Made by a program: the position numbers and the translations under genes
The notes under the pieces: generated by a model
The model's database searches: none
What the model saw: the letters and a program-made list of their open reading frames with translations, nothing else
Told to the model about the DNA's origin: nothing
Shown here: positions 41,071 through 50,306 of the stretch, one piece after another
Position numbering within the stretch: the stretch's first letter is position 1
Layout of the letters: every line of letters begins with the position of its first letter
Source of the DNA: an uncultured Verrucomicrobiota bacterium
GTDB taxonomy: Bacteria > Verrucomicrobiota > Verrucomicrobiia > Verrucomicrobiales > Verrucomicrobiaceae
Assembly (NCBI GenBank): GCA_903848465.1
Contig: CAINGK010000196.1
Span: forward strand, 1 to 64,000
Length of the DNA stretch: 64,000 bases
Reading direction: 5' to 3'

Positions 41071-43005
41071 ATGAAATGGATTCTGGTTTGCCTGCCCGCG
41101 ATGAGTTTGATGGCGGAGGATTTGAAGGTGGAAGCTAGGCGGTTGCATCTTGGCAGGGCGGGGCAGTTTGAGTGGGAGGCGTTCAAGGATCGCGCTGTCG
41201 ATGCAGAGCGGCTGGAGAGGCGCTTTGAGGCGAAGGCGAATGCCACGGAGCAGACGCTGCGGCTGTGGCAACGAGATGTGAAACTGACGTGGCCGGTGCT
41301 GTTGAACGGGCGCAAGCTGGGAACGCTGGTGGCGGCGGAGACGGCGATGGAGAGCCTGCTAATGATCCCAGCGGGAGCATTGCGTGATGGGGAAAATGTT
41401 CTGACCATCGAAGCGCCGCCGAGTCTGGACGACATCGAGGTGGGACCAGTGTTCATCGCAGCGAAGCCGATGACGGAGGTGATGAGCGGTGCGCAGGTGG
41501 AGGTGACGGTGACGGATGGCGAATCTGGCGGAGGACTGTCGTGCCGACTGACCTTGACGCGTGCGGACGGGACTTTACAGCCGCTGCGTGCGGGACCTGC
41601 AGGTGAGGTGGCGGTGCGCATTGGCGTGGTTTACACACGGAATGGCAAGGCCATGCTGTCGCTGCCGCCTGGAGATTACATCCTACATGCGGGGCGTGGT
41701 TTTGAATGGAGTGTGGAGCGTGCGGCGATTTCGCTGAATGTAGGGGAGTCGAAGCAAGTGGCGCTGCAACTGCGGCGTGAGGTGCCGACGGTGGGCTGGA
41801 TCGCGGCAGACAGTCACATTCACACGCTGACGCACAGCGGGCATGGCGATGCGAAGATCGAGGAACGCATGCTGACGATTGCAGGGGAGGGGATCGAACT
41901 GGCAGTCGCGACGGATCACAATCATCACACGGATTATGCACCGAGCGCTGCGAGCATGGGAGTGGCGGAGCGCTTCACGCCGGTGATCGGCAATGAGGTG
42001 ACGACGAAGCATGGCCACTTCAATGCGTTTCCGATTGAAGCGGGTGCACGGGTGGTGAATCACGAGCAGGATGACTGGGCGAAGCTGCTGCCAGAGATCC
42101 GTGCGACACCGGGGGTGAAGGTGATCACGCTGAATCATCCGCGTGATCTGCACAGCGGCTTCATTCCGTTAGGCGGCATGCAGTTCAATCCGAAGACGGG
42201 CAGGCACCGCCAGGCGGACGCCCTGGACATTGATGCGATGGAGGTGATCACCTCAGCGGCGATGCAGTCTGACATTCATCTGCTGTATCGGGACTGGTTT
42301 GCGTTGTTGAACCGTGGGCAGCGCATTGCGGCGATTGCATCAAGCGACAGCCATGACGTGAACCGATTCATTCTGGGGCAGGGGCGCACCTATGTGGCGG
42401 CGAAGGATGCGGATGCAGCGAATCTGGATCTGGACGAAGTCTGGCGCAGCTACAAGGAGGGCCGACTGCTGGTGAGTCTCGGACTGCTGGCGCAGTTGAA
42501 GGTGAATGACAAGTTCATGGTCGGTGATCTGGCCACGGGACTGAAGGACAGCATCAAGGTGGAGGCCACGATCTTTGGCCCAGCATGGACGCAGGCAGAT
42601 CGCATCGAACTTTTTGCAAACGGCATTCGGATTCGCGAGCAGAGGATTGAGGACAACCATCGTGCAGGTGAAAAGGCGCGCATCGTCTGGCAGTTGCCGA
42701 AACCGGCGCACGATGTGCATCTGGTGGTGATCGCGACGGGGCCAGGTGTTACCGAGCCGTTCTGGGAGATTCCGCGCCCGTATCAGCCGAGCAGCAAGAC
42801 CTTCGTGCCGCGTGTGATCGGATCGACGAATCCGATCTGGCTGGACGCGGATGGAGATGGCCGGTTTGAGTCGGCGTTTGCCATCGCGCGGCGATTGATT
42901 CAGGAAAACAGTGGAGATCCTGGGAAGCTTCAGGAAGCATTGAAGCGTTGCGATGAGGCCGTGGCGGTGCAGGTGGAGTCGCTGATGGTGAAAAATGATC
43001 TATGA
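41071..43005 (+). CDS. Secreted CehA/McbA-type (PHP fold) metallohydrolase
   Basis: ATG 41071 gives 644 residues with a signal peptide (WILVCLPAMSLMAEDL); the frame opens at 40909 but that part overlaps the divergent CBM9-like gene and has no leader. Residues 15-240 are beta-rich (an Ig- or CBM-like N-terminal region). Residues about 245-480 are a PHP domain: AADSHIHTLTHSGHGD, VATDHNHHTDYAPSA, NEVTTKHGHFNAFP, LNHPRD and IASSDSHDVN supply metal-binding His and Asp residues. CehA and McbA act on carbamates; related enzymes hydrolyse other esters or phosphoesters. The substrate is unknown. It is followed by the FAD oxidoreductase gene, 40 bp downstream. Confidence 0.75.
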   Translation: MKWILVCLPAMSLMAEDLKVEARRLHLGRAGQFEWEAFKDRAVDAERLERRFEAKANATEQTLRLWQRDVKLTWPVLLNGRKLGTLVAAETAMESLLMIPAGALRDGENVLTIEAPPSLDDIEVGPVFIAAKPMTEVMSGAQVEVTVTDGESGGGLSCRLTLTRADGTLQPLRAGPAGEVAVRIGVVYTRNGKAMLSLPPGDYILHAGRGFEWSVERAAISLNVGESKQVALQLRREVPTVGWIAADSHIHTLTHSGHGDAKIEERMLTIAGEGIELAVATDHNHHTDYAPSAASMGVAERFTPVIGNEVTTKHGHFNAFPIEAGARVVNHEQDDWAKLLPEIRATPGVKVITLNHPRDLHSGFIPLGGMQFNPKTGRHRQADALDIDAMEVITSAAMQSDIHLLYRDWFALLNRGQRIAAIASSDSHDVNRFILGQGRTYVAAKDADAANLDLDEVWRSYKEGRLLVSLGLLAQLKVNDKFMVGDLATGLKDSIKVEATIFGPAWTQADRIELFANGIRIREQRIEDNHRAGEKARIVWQLPKPAHDVHLVVIATGPGVTEPFWEIPRPYQPSSKTFVPRVIGSTNPIWLDADGDGRFESAFAIARRLIQENSGDPGKLQEALKRCDEAVAVQVESLMVKNDL

Positions 43006-43045
43006 TCTTGTCCAAAACCGCGCTGAATTTGACTTTTATTCGATC

Positions 43046-44479
43046 ATGAGTACTCCCAGACTTCCCCCTGACTTCAAACGCCGTTCCTTCCTGCGTGCCG
43101 CATTCTCTGGTGCGCTGGTCACACCGGGAGTCATGAATGCGGCGGAGGTGGAGAAGGCCATTGCGGGGCAGTTTCATGAGCCTGCGCAGGATCTGCCGCT
43201 GGCGGAGGATGCCGATGTCATCGTGTGCGGTGCAGGACCCGCGGGAATCGCGGCGGCGATCACGGCGGCGATCACGGCGGCGCGGGCGGGTGCCAAGGTG
43301 CGGGTGTTTGAGTGGCGCGGCTGTCTGGGTGGCGTATGGACGGCCGGCCTGCTGGGTTATCTGTTGGATTTCGACAAGCCGGGCTTCAACCAGGAACTGC
43401 TGAAGCGAATGGATGAGCGCGACATGCGCCGAGGCACGAGCAAGAAGAGCATCTGCTATGAGCCGGAAGGCATGAAGCTGCTGCTGGAGGAAATGTTTGT
43501 GGAAGCGGGCATCAAGTTCCAGCTCCACACGCGGGTATGTGCGGCGTATCGCGAGGGGAAGCGGCTGACAACGATTGTGACCGAGTCGAAGTCAGGGCGG
43601 CAGGCGTGGAAAGCGCCGGTGTTCATCGACACGACGGGTGATGGCGATCTCGGAGCCCTGGCAGGCTGTGCCTTCGAATATGGCGAGGCAGATTCGTGCC
43701 CCTGCCAGCCGATGTCGCTGAATGCGCTGCTGGTGTGCAAAGACGCCAAGGCGCTGGAGGCCTTCATTCACAAGTCAGACCCCAGCAAGGCGGATGGTAT
43801 TTCGAAAGACGCGTTCCTTGCGGAGATCAAACGCACAGAGCACTTCCCTTCGTATGCGAAGCCGACGCTGTGGCAGGTGCGGGACAATCTGCTGCTGGTG
43901 ATGATGAACCACCAATACGGCGTGCCGTGTTTTGATGCGGCAAAGATCACTGAGGCCACCGTGCAGGCGCGTGTGGAAATGAACAAAATCGTGAACGGCC
44001 TGCGCAAGCTCGGCGGTCCGTGGGAGGGGTTACAAATCGCCGCGACGGCGGAGCAAATCGGCGTGCGTGACGGGAGGCGCATTGCGGGGCGCTATACGGT
44101 GAGCAAGGAGGATGTGGCTTCTGGTGTACGCTATGATGACGCCGTGGTGCGGCCTACTTTCAGTGTGGACATTCATGCGCTAAGTGCGGACATGAACAAG
44201 AAGTCCGCCTACAGCAATGCGGGCATCAAGGTGAAGCCGTATGACATTCCGCTGCGGGCGCTGATCGCGAAAGATGTGGACGGGTTGATGATGGCTGGGC
44301 GCAACATCAGCGGGGATTTCATTGCGCATGCGAGCTATCGCGTGACGGGAAACTCGGTGGCGATGGGCGAGGCTGCAGGCGTGACTGCGGCATTGGCTGC
44401 AACGACGAAGCGTCTGCCGCATGAGGTGCCCTGGAGCGAAGCCGAGGCCAAGCTAAAGGCGCTGGGGCAGCGGGTGTAG
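43046..44479 (+). CDS. Tat-exported FAD-dependent oxidoreductase
   Basis: 477 residues from ATG 43046. The leader FKRRSFLRAAFSGALVTPG is a twin-arginine signal. The FAD-binding Rossmann motif VIVCGAGPAGIAAAI is followed by a duplicated ITAA, lengthening the first helix by four residues compared with the usual GxGxxG-to-glutamate spacing. VFIDTTGDGDLGALAG and the late MMAGRNISGDFIAHASYRV, with a final GEAAGVTAALA, are the family's second and third FAD contacts. This 'FAD_oxidored' family is common in Planctomycetes and Verrucomicrobia; the substrate is unknown. It ends directly against the convergent RNase III-like gene with no spare base. Confidence 0.8.
   Translation: MSTPRLPPDFKRRSFLRAAFSGALVTPGVMNAAEVEKAIAGQFHEPAQDLPLAEDADVIVCGAGPAGIAAAITAAITAARAGAKVRVFEWRGCLGGVWTAGLLGYLLDFDKPGFNQELLKRMDERDMRRGTSKKSICYEPEGMKLLLEEMFVEAGIKFQLHTRVCAAYREGKRLTTIVTESKSGRQAWKAPVFIDTTGDGDLGALAGCAFEYGEADSCPCQPMSLNALLVCKDAKALEAFIHKSDPSKADGISKDAFLAEIKRTEHFPSYAKPTLWQVRDNLLLVMMNHQYGVPCFDAAKITEATVQARVEMNKIVNGLRKLGGPWEGLQIAATAEQIGVRDGRRIAGRYTVSKEDVASGVRYDDAVVRPTFSVDIHALSADMNKKSAYSNAGIKVKPYDIPLRALIAKDVDGLMMAGRNISGDFIAHASYRVTGNSVAMGEAAGVTAALAATTKRLPHEVPWSEAEAKLKALGQRV
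43253..43282 (+). repeat. 12-bp in-frame tandem duplication inside the FAD-binding helix
   Basis: The 12-bp unit GCGGCGATCACG occurs twice in direct succession, followed by half a third copy (GCGGCG). The duplication is in frame and adds the residues I-T-A-A to the Rossmann helix. Exact repetition at the nucleotide level, including third positions, indicates a recent slippage event. Confidence 0.85.
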
Positions 44480-44812
44480 TTACTTCCCAGTGCGTTTGCG
44501 TTTCGCTTCTTGCTTGAGAAACAGCGGCTCCAGATTTTCACGAATCCATGCGAAGGCGGCCTCCAGCCCTTCGCGCTGATAGACGACGCCGATGTCGGCC
44601 TCGACGGCGGTGGGGCTGCCGGTGCAGGAGAGGAATTGATTGCAGGTGAAGCGCGTTTTCATCTCGGCATCCACTTTGCCCTGCTGCCTCAGGATGAAGC
44701 TGCGGACGTAGAGTTCCAGAACGGCGTCGCCAATCCAGGCGTTTTCGCGCAAGCGCTGGGTGAGATCGAGGTCGGAGGTGGATGCCATGAGCGTGGCATC
44801 CAGAGCGAGCAT
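44480..44812 (-). CDS. Small RNase III-domain protein (Mini-III/MrnC-like)
   Basis: 110 residues from ATG 44812; ATG 44788 (MASTSDLDL) is an alternative. RENAWIGDAVLELYVRSFIL is the RNase III signature helix with catalytic Asp and Glu, and CNQFLSCTGSPTAVEADIGVVYQREGLEAAFAWI matches the second half of the domain. There is no double-stranded-RNA-binding domain. In Firmicutes, Mini-III matures 23S rRNA; the role here is inferred. It follows the M56 peptidase gene by 21 bp on the same strand, so it probably belongs to the BlaI operon, which is unusual company. Confidence 0.75.
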   Translation of the reverse strand: MLALDATLMASTSDLDLTQRLRENAWIGDAVLELYVRSFILRQQGKVDAEMKTRFTCNQFLSCTGSPTAVEADIGVVYQREGLEAAFAWIRENLEPLFLKQEAKRKRTGK

Positions 44813-44833
44813 TGAGGCAAGTTCAACTGAGGA

Positions 44834-46516
44834 TCACTTGGTCTTGCCGGATGGCGTTTTTTCCGGAGCTGCTAGAGAAGCAGGCGTGACGAAATAAGAC
44901 TGGGCGTCGGATGTGAGCTTATGATTCGATAGCTCGGCACAGTAGCGGAGGGACTCAGGCAGAGGAACGTTTTTGAGCGACAGGGTAATGCGGGTGGAGT
45001 CATTTCCGCCGGGTTTGAGGATGATGTTCACGCCCTTTTTGTCGGGATCGAGTTCGCGGGACTTGATGCGGATGAAGTCGATGCATTCGGCGAGGGTGGC
45101 ATCGCGGAATTCCAAGCTGGGGAATATGATTTTGGAGGAGGGGGGAGCCGTAGCAGGCTTTGGCTCTGGGCTGTCCGCCGCTGTGGCAGGAAAGCTCTGT
45201 GCAATCACGACAGCATTGGGTTGAATGCTCATTTTGAGACTGGCCAGTTCGACGACATAGTGCAGGGCTTCGCCCAGCGGGATCTCTTTGAGGTCAAGCG
45301 AGATGGCCGCGTTGGACGGTGGGTTGTCGGCTTTGTAGAGGATATTGACTCCGCGTGCGGCGGGATCGGCGGTGAGAGTATCGAGGTCACGGCTTTTGGC
45401 GCGAAGGTATTCAATGCATTCTGCCACCGTGGCACCTTGGAATTGAATGTGGGGGATGATGATTTTTTCGAGCTTGGTCTGTATGGCCTCGGTAGTGGGC
45501 TTCTTTTTGGGTGCCGGTTGCTGTGCCTGGGTGATGCCGAAGAAGGTCATAAGCACGATGGTCATCGTGACCAGTGCTTTCATGGCGGGATGGGAAGCGC
45601 GATGGGTGGCAATGGACTGGATGCGGGAACGCAAGGCGGAGCCGCGCTGAAAAATGCCGACGAAGCCGAGGCTGAAGCCGCGAGGGCAGAAGGCGGTTTC
45701 GACTTTGAGGAGTGCATGGCCGTATTCGATGCGGCGGTCATTCGAGGCATCGTGGAGCACCTGGGCGTCGCAAGCGGCCTCGCGGTCGGCGCGGACTTTG
45801 AAGAAGGCGATCCAGAGCAGGGGATTGAACCAATGCAGCGCCATCAGCACGCACATGAGGGCGTTGAGCGGGAGGTCGCCGCGTTTGAGGTGCATGAGTT
45901 CGTGTTTGAGGACGAGTCGCGCCTCGGCTGGGGTGAATTCGCGGTCGAACTCTGCGGGCAGCAGCAGGGTGGGGTGGAGGAGACCGGTGACGGCGGGACT
46001 GCTGACACTGGAGGCGATCAAGATCTGGGGTACATGGCGCAAGCGCACCTCATGAGCGATTTGCGCAAGTGTGGCAAGGAGTTCATCACTGGCGGGATGG
46101 CGGACTCGTTTGAAGCGGCGCAGGGTGAGGATGAAGGAGAAGCTACCGAGGACGAGCATGCCTGCGGAGACACTGACCCAAGAGATGAGGAGCAGTCGCT
46201 GCCAGTTGAAATGGTCTTGCGTGGGGGCGGGTGCTTCAAAAACAGCAGGTGTCTGCTCCATCGATGCTAAGATGGGCGCGGGGTTTATCTGTGCTGATGG
46301 CGGGATTGCCTGGAAGACTTGCTCGATGCTCCATTGGCTCTGTGGAAGCACTGGCATCAGCAGGACAATGAGCACCGGCAGCCAAAGTGCGTAGCGCATG
46401 CGGGCGCCGAGATGGCGGTGCAATGCCGCTTGAATGAGCAGTGTCGCGAGTGTGAGAAGCGACGCACGAAGACTGGCTGCGAGCAGCCAGTCGAAGAGTT
46501 GGGTGAGCGTGTTCAT
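44834..46516 (-). CDS. BlaR1-type M56 membrane peptidase with two secretin-like (STN) C-terminal domains
   Basis: 560 residues. Transmembrane helices are visible near 12-30, 38-57, 107-130 and 313-330. The zinc site is HELMHLKRGD (205-209), followed by HWFNPLLW and ADREAACDAQVL, as in BlaR1/MecR1. After the last helix come two similar units, each about 80 residues (IPHIQFQGATVAECIEYLR and FPSLEFRDATLAECIDFIR, each ending in a KMSIQPNAVVI- or KLTSDAQSYFV-type strand), like the short N-domains of secretins. No penicillin-binding sensor domain is present. It is expected to sense a periplasmic or envelope signal and cleave the BlaI protein encoded six bases upstream. Confidence 0.8.
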   Translation of the reverse strand: MNTLTQLFDWLLAASLRASLLTLATLLIQAALHRHLGARMRYALWLPVLIVLLMPVLPQSQWSIEQVFQAIPPSAQINPAPILASMEQTPAVFEAPAPTQDHFNWQRLLLISWVSVSAGMLVLGSFSFILTLRRFKRVRHPASDELLATLAQIAHEVRLRHVPQILIASSVSSPAVTGLLHPTLLLPAEFDREFTPAEARLVLKHELMHLKRGDLPLNALMCVLMALHWFNPLLWIAFFKVRADREAACDAQVLHDASNDRRIEYGHALLKVETAFCPRGFSLGFVGIFQRGSALRSRIQSIATHRASHPAMKALVTMTIVLMTFFGITQAQQPAPKKKPTTEAIQTKLEKIIIPHIQFQGATVAECIEYLRAKSRDLDTLTADPAARGVNILYKADNPPSNAAISLDLKEIPLGEALHYVVELASLKMSIQPNAVVIAQSFPATAADSPEPKPATAPPSSKIIFPSLEFRDATLAECIDFIRIKSRELDPDKKGVNIILKPGGNDSTRITLSLKNVPLPESLRYCAELSNHKLTSDAQSYFVTPASLAAPEKTPSGKTK

Positions 46517-46522
46517 GGTGGA

Positions 46523-46903
46523 TTATGAGTTGAGGGATTGATCGAGCATTTTTTTGAGTTCCTTCACCTCCTCGGCGGTGAGCTTGGTGTTTTGGGCGAA
46601 GTGGACGAGCAGGGGCTTGGCTGCGCCGCCAAAGATGCGCTGCATGAAGGATTCGCCCTCGGCACGCACGCAGGCCTCGCGTTTCACGGCGGGGAGGAAG
46701 GTGCGGGTGCCGCTGGCGTTTTCGGCGGTCTTGAGCGCGCCTTTTTCAACGAGGCGCATGAGCAGGGTGCGGACGGTGTTTTCGGCCCAGTTCATGGTGG
46801 GGCGCAGTGTCTTGGTGACTTCGGAGGCCGTCTGCGGAGAAGACTCCCAAAGAGCCTCCATGACGGACCATTCGGATTCGGCGATGTCGGGTGCGGTTGG
46901 CAT
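46523..46903 (-). CDS. BlaI/MecI-family transcriptional repressor
   Basis: 126 residues, the usual BlaI length. IAESEWSVMEALWESSPQTA starts the winged helix, NWAENTVRTLLMRLVEKGAL is the recognition helix region, and TRTFLPAVKREACV is the wing. The C-terminal KLTAEEVKELKKMLDQ is the dimerisation helix. Two operator-like palindromes of the TACA-NN-TGTA type lie 25-62 bp upstream of its start, so it should repress its own operon with the M56 peptidase and the RNase III-like gene until the peptidase cleaves it. Confidence 0.9.
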   Translation of the reverse strand: MPTAPDIAESEWSVMEALWESSPQTASEVTKTLRPTMNWAENTVRTLLMRLVEKGALKTAENASGTRTFLPAVKREACVRAEGESFMQRIFGGAAKPLLVHFAQNTKLTAEEVKELKKMLDQSLNS

Positions 46904-46927
46904 GATTTAATGGAATTAAATTTATTT

Positions 46928-46943
46928 CACTACATTTGTCGTG
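46928..46943. promoter_or_regulatory. BlaI operator site 1 (CACTACA-TT-TGTCGTG)
   Basis: Inverted repeat with seven-base arms and one mismatch. The TACA-NN-TGT core matches the BlaI/MecI operator known from staphylococci. It lies 25 bp upstream of the repressor start, with its centre 23 bp from that of site 2. Confidence 0.7.
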
Positions 46944-46951
46944 AAATGGCA

Positions 46952-46965
46952 ACTACAAATGTAGT
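46952..46965. promoter_or_regulatory. BlaI operator site 2 (ACTACA-AA-TGTAGT)
   Basis: Perfect inverted repeat with six-base arms around AA, containing the TACA-NN-TGTA core. Together with site 1 it forms a double operator in the intergenic region shared with the divergent gap gene. Confidence 0.75.
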
Positions 46966-47016
46966 GAATAGGCATTTAACCTTTCAAACAAGGCCCGGTT
47001 CCTGCTGCCAATCGGG

Positions 47017-48130
<1,114 letters not shown>

Positions 48131-48164
48131 TCCGAACGAACACAGACACCCTTTAAAGCCTTCG

Positions 48165-48195
48165 ACGGGCCGGCTCACCTGAGCCGGCCCGTTTT
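48165..48195 (+). terminator. Rho-independent terminator of gap
   Basis: ACGGGCCGGCTCA pairs perfectly with TGAGCCGGCCCGT across a two-base gap (the innermost pairs will open as the loop), followed by TTTT. It lies 35 bp after the gap stop codon. Confidence 0.9.
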
Positions 48196-48248
48196 GCGTT
48201 CCCGCTCATCGCCTCTTTTCCCATGAATCTCTTTTTCTCTTTCCAACC

Positions 48249-49421
48249 ATGTCTCTGTTTTCACAACTGCACCTCCTGCCCAGACCCTTCTGGGTTCTCG
48301 TAGGCGCTACCTTCGTCAACCGGTTCGGCGTTTTCGTCGTGCCGTTTCTGGCGCTGTTCATCACGCGGAACGGCAACACGGCCACGCAGGCCGGTTACGC
48401 CGTGGCTGCGTACTCGCTAGGAGGTTTCATTGCCGCCTGGATCGGTGGCTGGATGGCGGACCGCCTCGGGCGGAACGTCACCATGGCCGTTTCAGCACTG
48501 GCGGGTGCAGTCTGTATGCTGGCCATGTCACAAGCGGTGGACTGGCGGGCGCTGGCGGCCCTGGCCTTCCTTACCGGGGCCATCAATGAAGCCGGGCAGC
48601 CTGCGAGCGCCGCACTGGTGCAGGACATTGTGCCGCCGGAGCAGCGGGTGATGGCGTATTCCGTGCAGCGGTTCGCGATCAATCTCGCGTGGTCGCTTGG
48701 GCCTGCGACAGCGGGATTCCTCGCTGAATACTCGTTCTTCTGGCTGTTTGCAGTCGATGCGGCCACGTCCGTCGTTTTTGGCATCATAGCGTGGCGGTGC
48801 TTGCCAAGAGGGCGGCGCACGGCACGCGAGCACGCGGGCTGGGGGCATGCCTGGCAGTCGATCCGCACCAATCACGCCTTCCTGGCGCTGTTTGGTGCCT
48901 GCGTGTGTGTGGCATGGATCTTCCGGCAGACGAACACGACCTTTCCGCTGCACTTCGAGCGGAGCGCCTTGCCGCTGCATCTCTGTGGCCTCGTGCTGGC
49001 TTTGAATGGCGTGATGATCTGCCTGCTGGAGGTGCCGCTGGCCAATGGATTGCGCCTGTGGCCGGTCAAGCAGGTGCTCGCGCTCGGCTACCTGTTGATG
49101 GGGGCCAGTTTCCTCACCTTTTTGGTCAGCGGATCGCTCACGGCGTTTGTGCTGATGATGATCGTGTTCACCTTCGGTGAGATGTCGGCGTTTTCGCGGC
49201 AGCAGGCCTACTCGGCCAGTCTCTCTCCGGAAGACATGCGCGGGCGCTACGTGGGCTTTCAAAGTCTGGCATGGTGTGCTGGCAGCACTGCCAGTTCCGC
49301 ACTGGGCATGCCGCTCTACGATCACCACCCTACTGCGCTGTGGGTGCTGAATGCCGTGCTTGGCATCGTGGCAGCGCTTCTCATTCTCTACACGCGTAAA
49401 GCTCAACGGCATGAATCCTGA
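48249..49421 (+). CDS. MFS transporter
   Basis: 390 residues with about twelve hydrophobic segments. The first loop carries the major-facilitator signature GGWMADRLGRNVTM, and INEAGQPASAALVQDIVPPEQR follows helix 4 as in drug/proton antiporters of this family. A second-half loop reads EDMRGRYVGFQ. It exports or imports an unknown small solute by proton coupling at the cytoplasmic membrane. Its last 11 bases overlap the rarD start, so the two are cotranscribed. Confidence 0.85.
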   Translation: MSLFSQLHLLPRPFWVLVGATFVNRFGVFVVPFLALFITRNGNTATQAGYAVAAYSLGGFIAAWIGGWMADRLGRNVTMAVSALAGAVCMLAMSQAVDWRALAALAFLTGAINEAGQPASAALVQDIVPPEQRVMAYSVQRFAINLAWSLGPATAGFLAEYSFFWLFAVDAATSVVFGIIAWRCLPRGRRTAREHAGWGHAWQSIRTNHAFLALFGACVCVAWIFRQTNTTFPLHFERSALPLHLCGLVLALNGVMICLLEVPLANGLRLWPVKQVLALGYLLMGASFLTFLVSGSLTAFVLMMIVFTFGEMSAFSRQQAYSASLSPEDMRGRYVGFQSLAWCAGSTASSALGMPLYDHHPTALWVLNAVLGIVAALLILYTRKAQRHES

Positions 49422-50301
49422 AAAACCATCCGCCAATGCAGTGCTCAGCGCCGTGGTCGCCTTTGGCCTCTGGGGCGTGCTGCCGGTGTATTGGAAACAG
49501 ATCGGCCATCTCGGCAGCGATGTGGCTCTGGCGCAGCGCGTGGTCTGGACCATGGCCACGGTGCTGCCCATCCTGATGCTGCGCGGCGAGTGGACCGGCT
49601 TGCTGCGCTCACTGCGGGACATGCGCCTGCTTGAAGCGCATGCGTGGTCCGCGTTTTTACTCGCGATCAACTGGGGCGTCTTTGTCTGGGCGGCGCAGCA
49701 TGGGCGCATCATTGATTGCAGTCTTGGCTACTTCATCAATCCGCTGCTGAATGTGCTCATCGGCAGCCGGTTGCTGGGGGAGCACCTGTCGCGATTGCAA
49801 AAACTCAGCATCGCCTCCGCTGCGGTTGGTGTGCTGACTCAGTTGGTTCTCGTGGGACGATTTCCGTGGATCGGTCTGCTGCTGGCAGGGAGCTTTGCGC
49901 TGTATGCTCTGGCGCGGCGGCGTTCACCGCTGGGCTCATTGCAGGGGCTGGCGGTGGAAACCGTTGTCGGCATTCCGGTGGCGGTCATCTACCTGGTCTG
50001 GACGCAGCAGAGCGGCGCGCCGATCTGGGGCACTGCCTCGGTGCATGATCTGCTGCTCATCGCGGGGCTTGGCATCATCACGACTATCCCGCTGCTTGGC
50101 TTCGCGCACGGTGCGCGGCAGTTGCCGTTCGCCCTGCTCGGCGTGCTGCAATTCCTCGCGCCCACCGGACAATTCCTGGTGGGAGCCTTCGTGTATCACG
50201 AACCTGTCGGCACTGCAGCCTTGGTATCCTTTGGCCTGATCTGGCTCGGCGTGTTGCTATTTTGCAGTGATCTGTGGCTGCGGCAGCCTGCAAAGGCCTG
50301 A
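49411..50301 (+). CDS. rarD: RarD-type EamA/DMT permease
   Basis: ATG 49411 gives 296 residues, the standard RarD length, with ten transmembrane helices. Family hallmarks are FGLWGVLPVYWKQ near the start, RVVWTMATVLPIL, INWGVFVWAAQHGRIIDCSLGYFINPLLNVL in the middle and TTIPLLGFAHGARQLPFALLGVLQFLAPTGQFLVG near the end. RarD was named from chloramphenicol sensitivity in Pseudomonas; the transported substrate is not known. It overlaps the MFS gene by 11 bp and ends five bases from the convergent ddl gene. Confidence 0.85.
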   Translation: MNPEKPSANAVLSAVVAFGLWGVLPVYWKQIGHLGSDVALAQRVVWTMATVLPILMLRGEWTGLLRSLRDMRLLEAHAWSAFLLAINWGVFVWAAQHGRIIDCSLGYFINPLLNVLIGSRLLGEHLSRLQKLSIASAAVGVLTQLVLVGRFPWIGLLLAGSFALYALARRRSPLGSLQGLAVETVVGIPVAVIYLVWTQQSGAPIWGTASVHDLLLIAGLGIITTIPLLGFAHGARQLPFALLGVLQFLAPTGQFLVGAFVYHEPVGTAALVSFGLIWLGVLLFCSDLWLRQPAKA

Positions 50302-50306
50302 GTAGC

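Noticed and set aside
45221..46270. 349-codon plus-strand frame opposite the M56 peptidase
   Set aside because: Composition typical of antisense GC-rich frames, no domain; the opposite strand encodes HELMH and BlaR1-like motifs.
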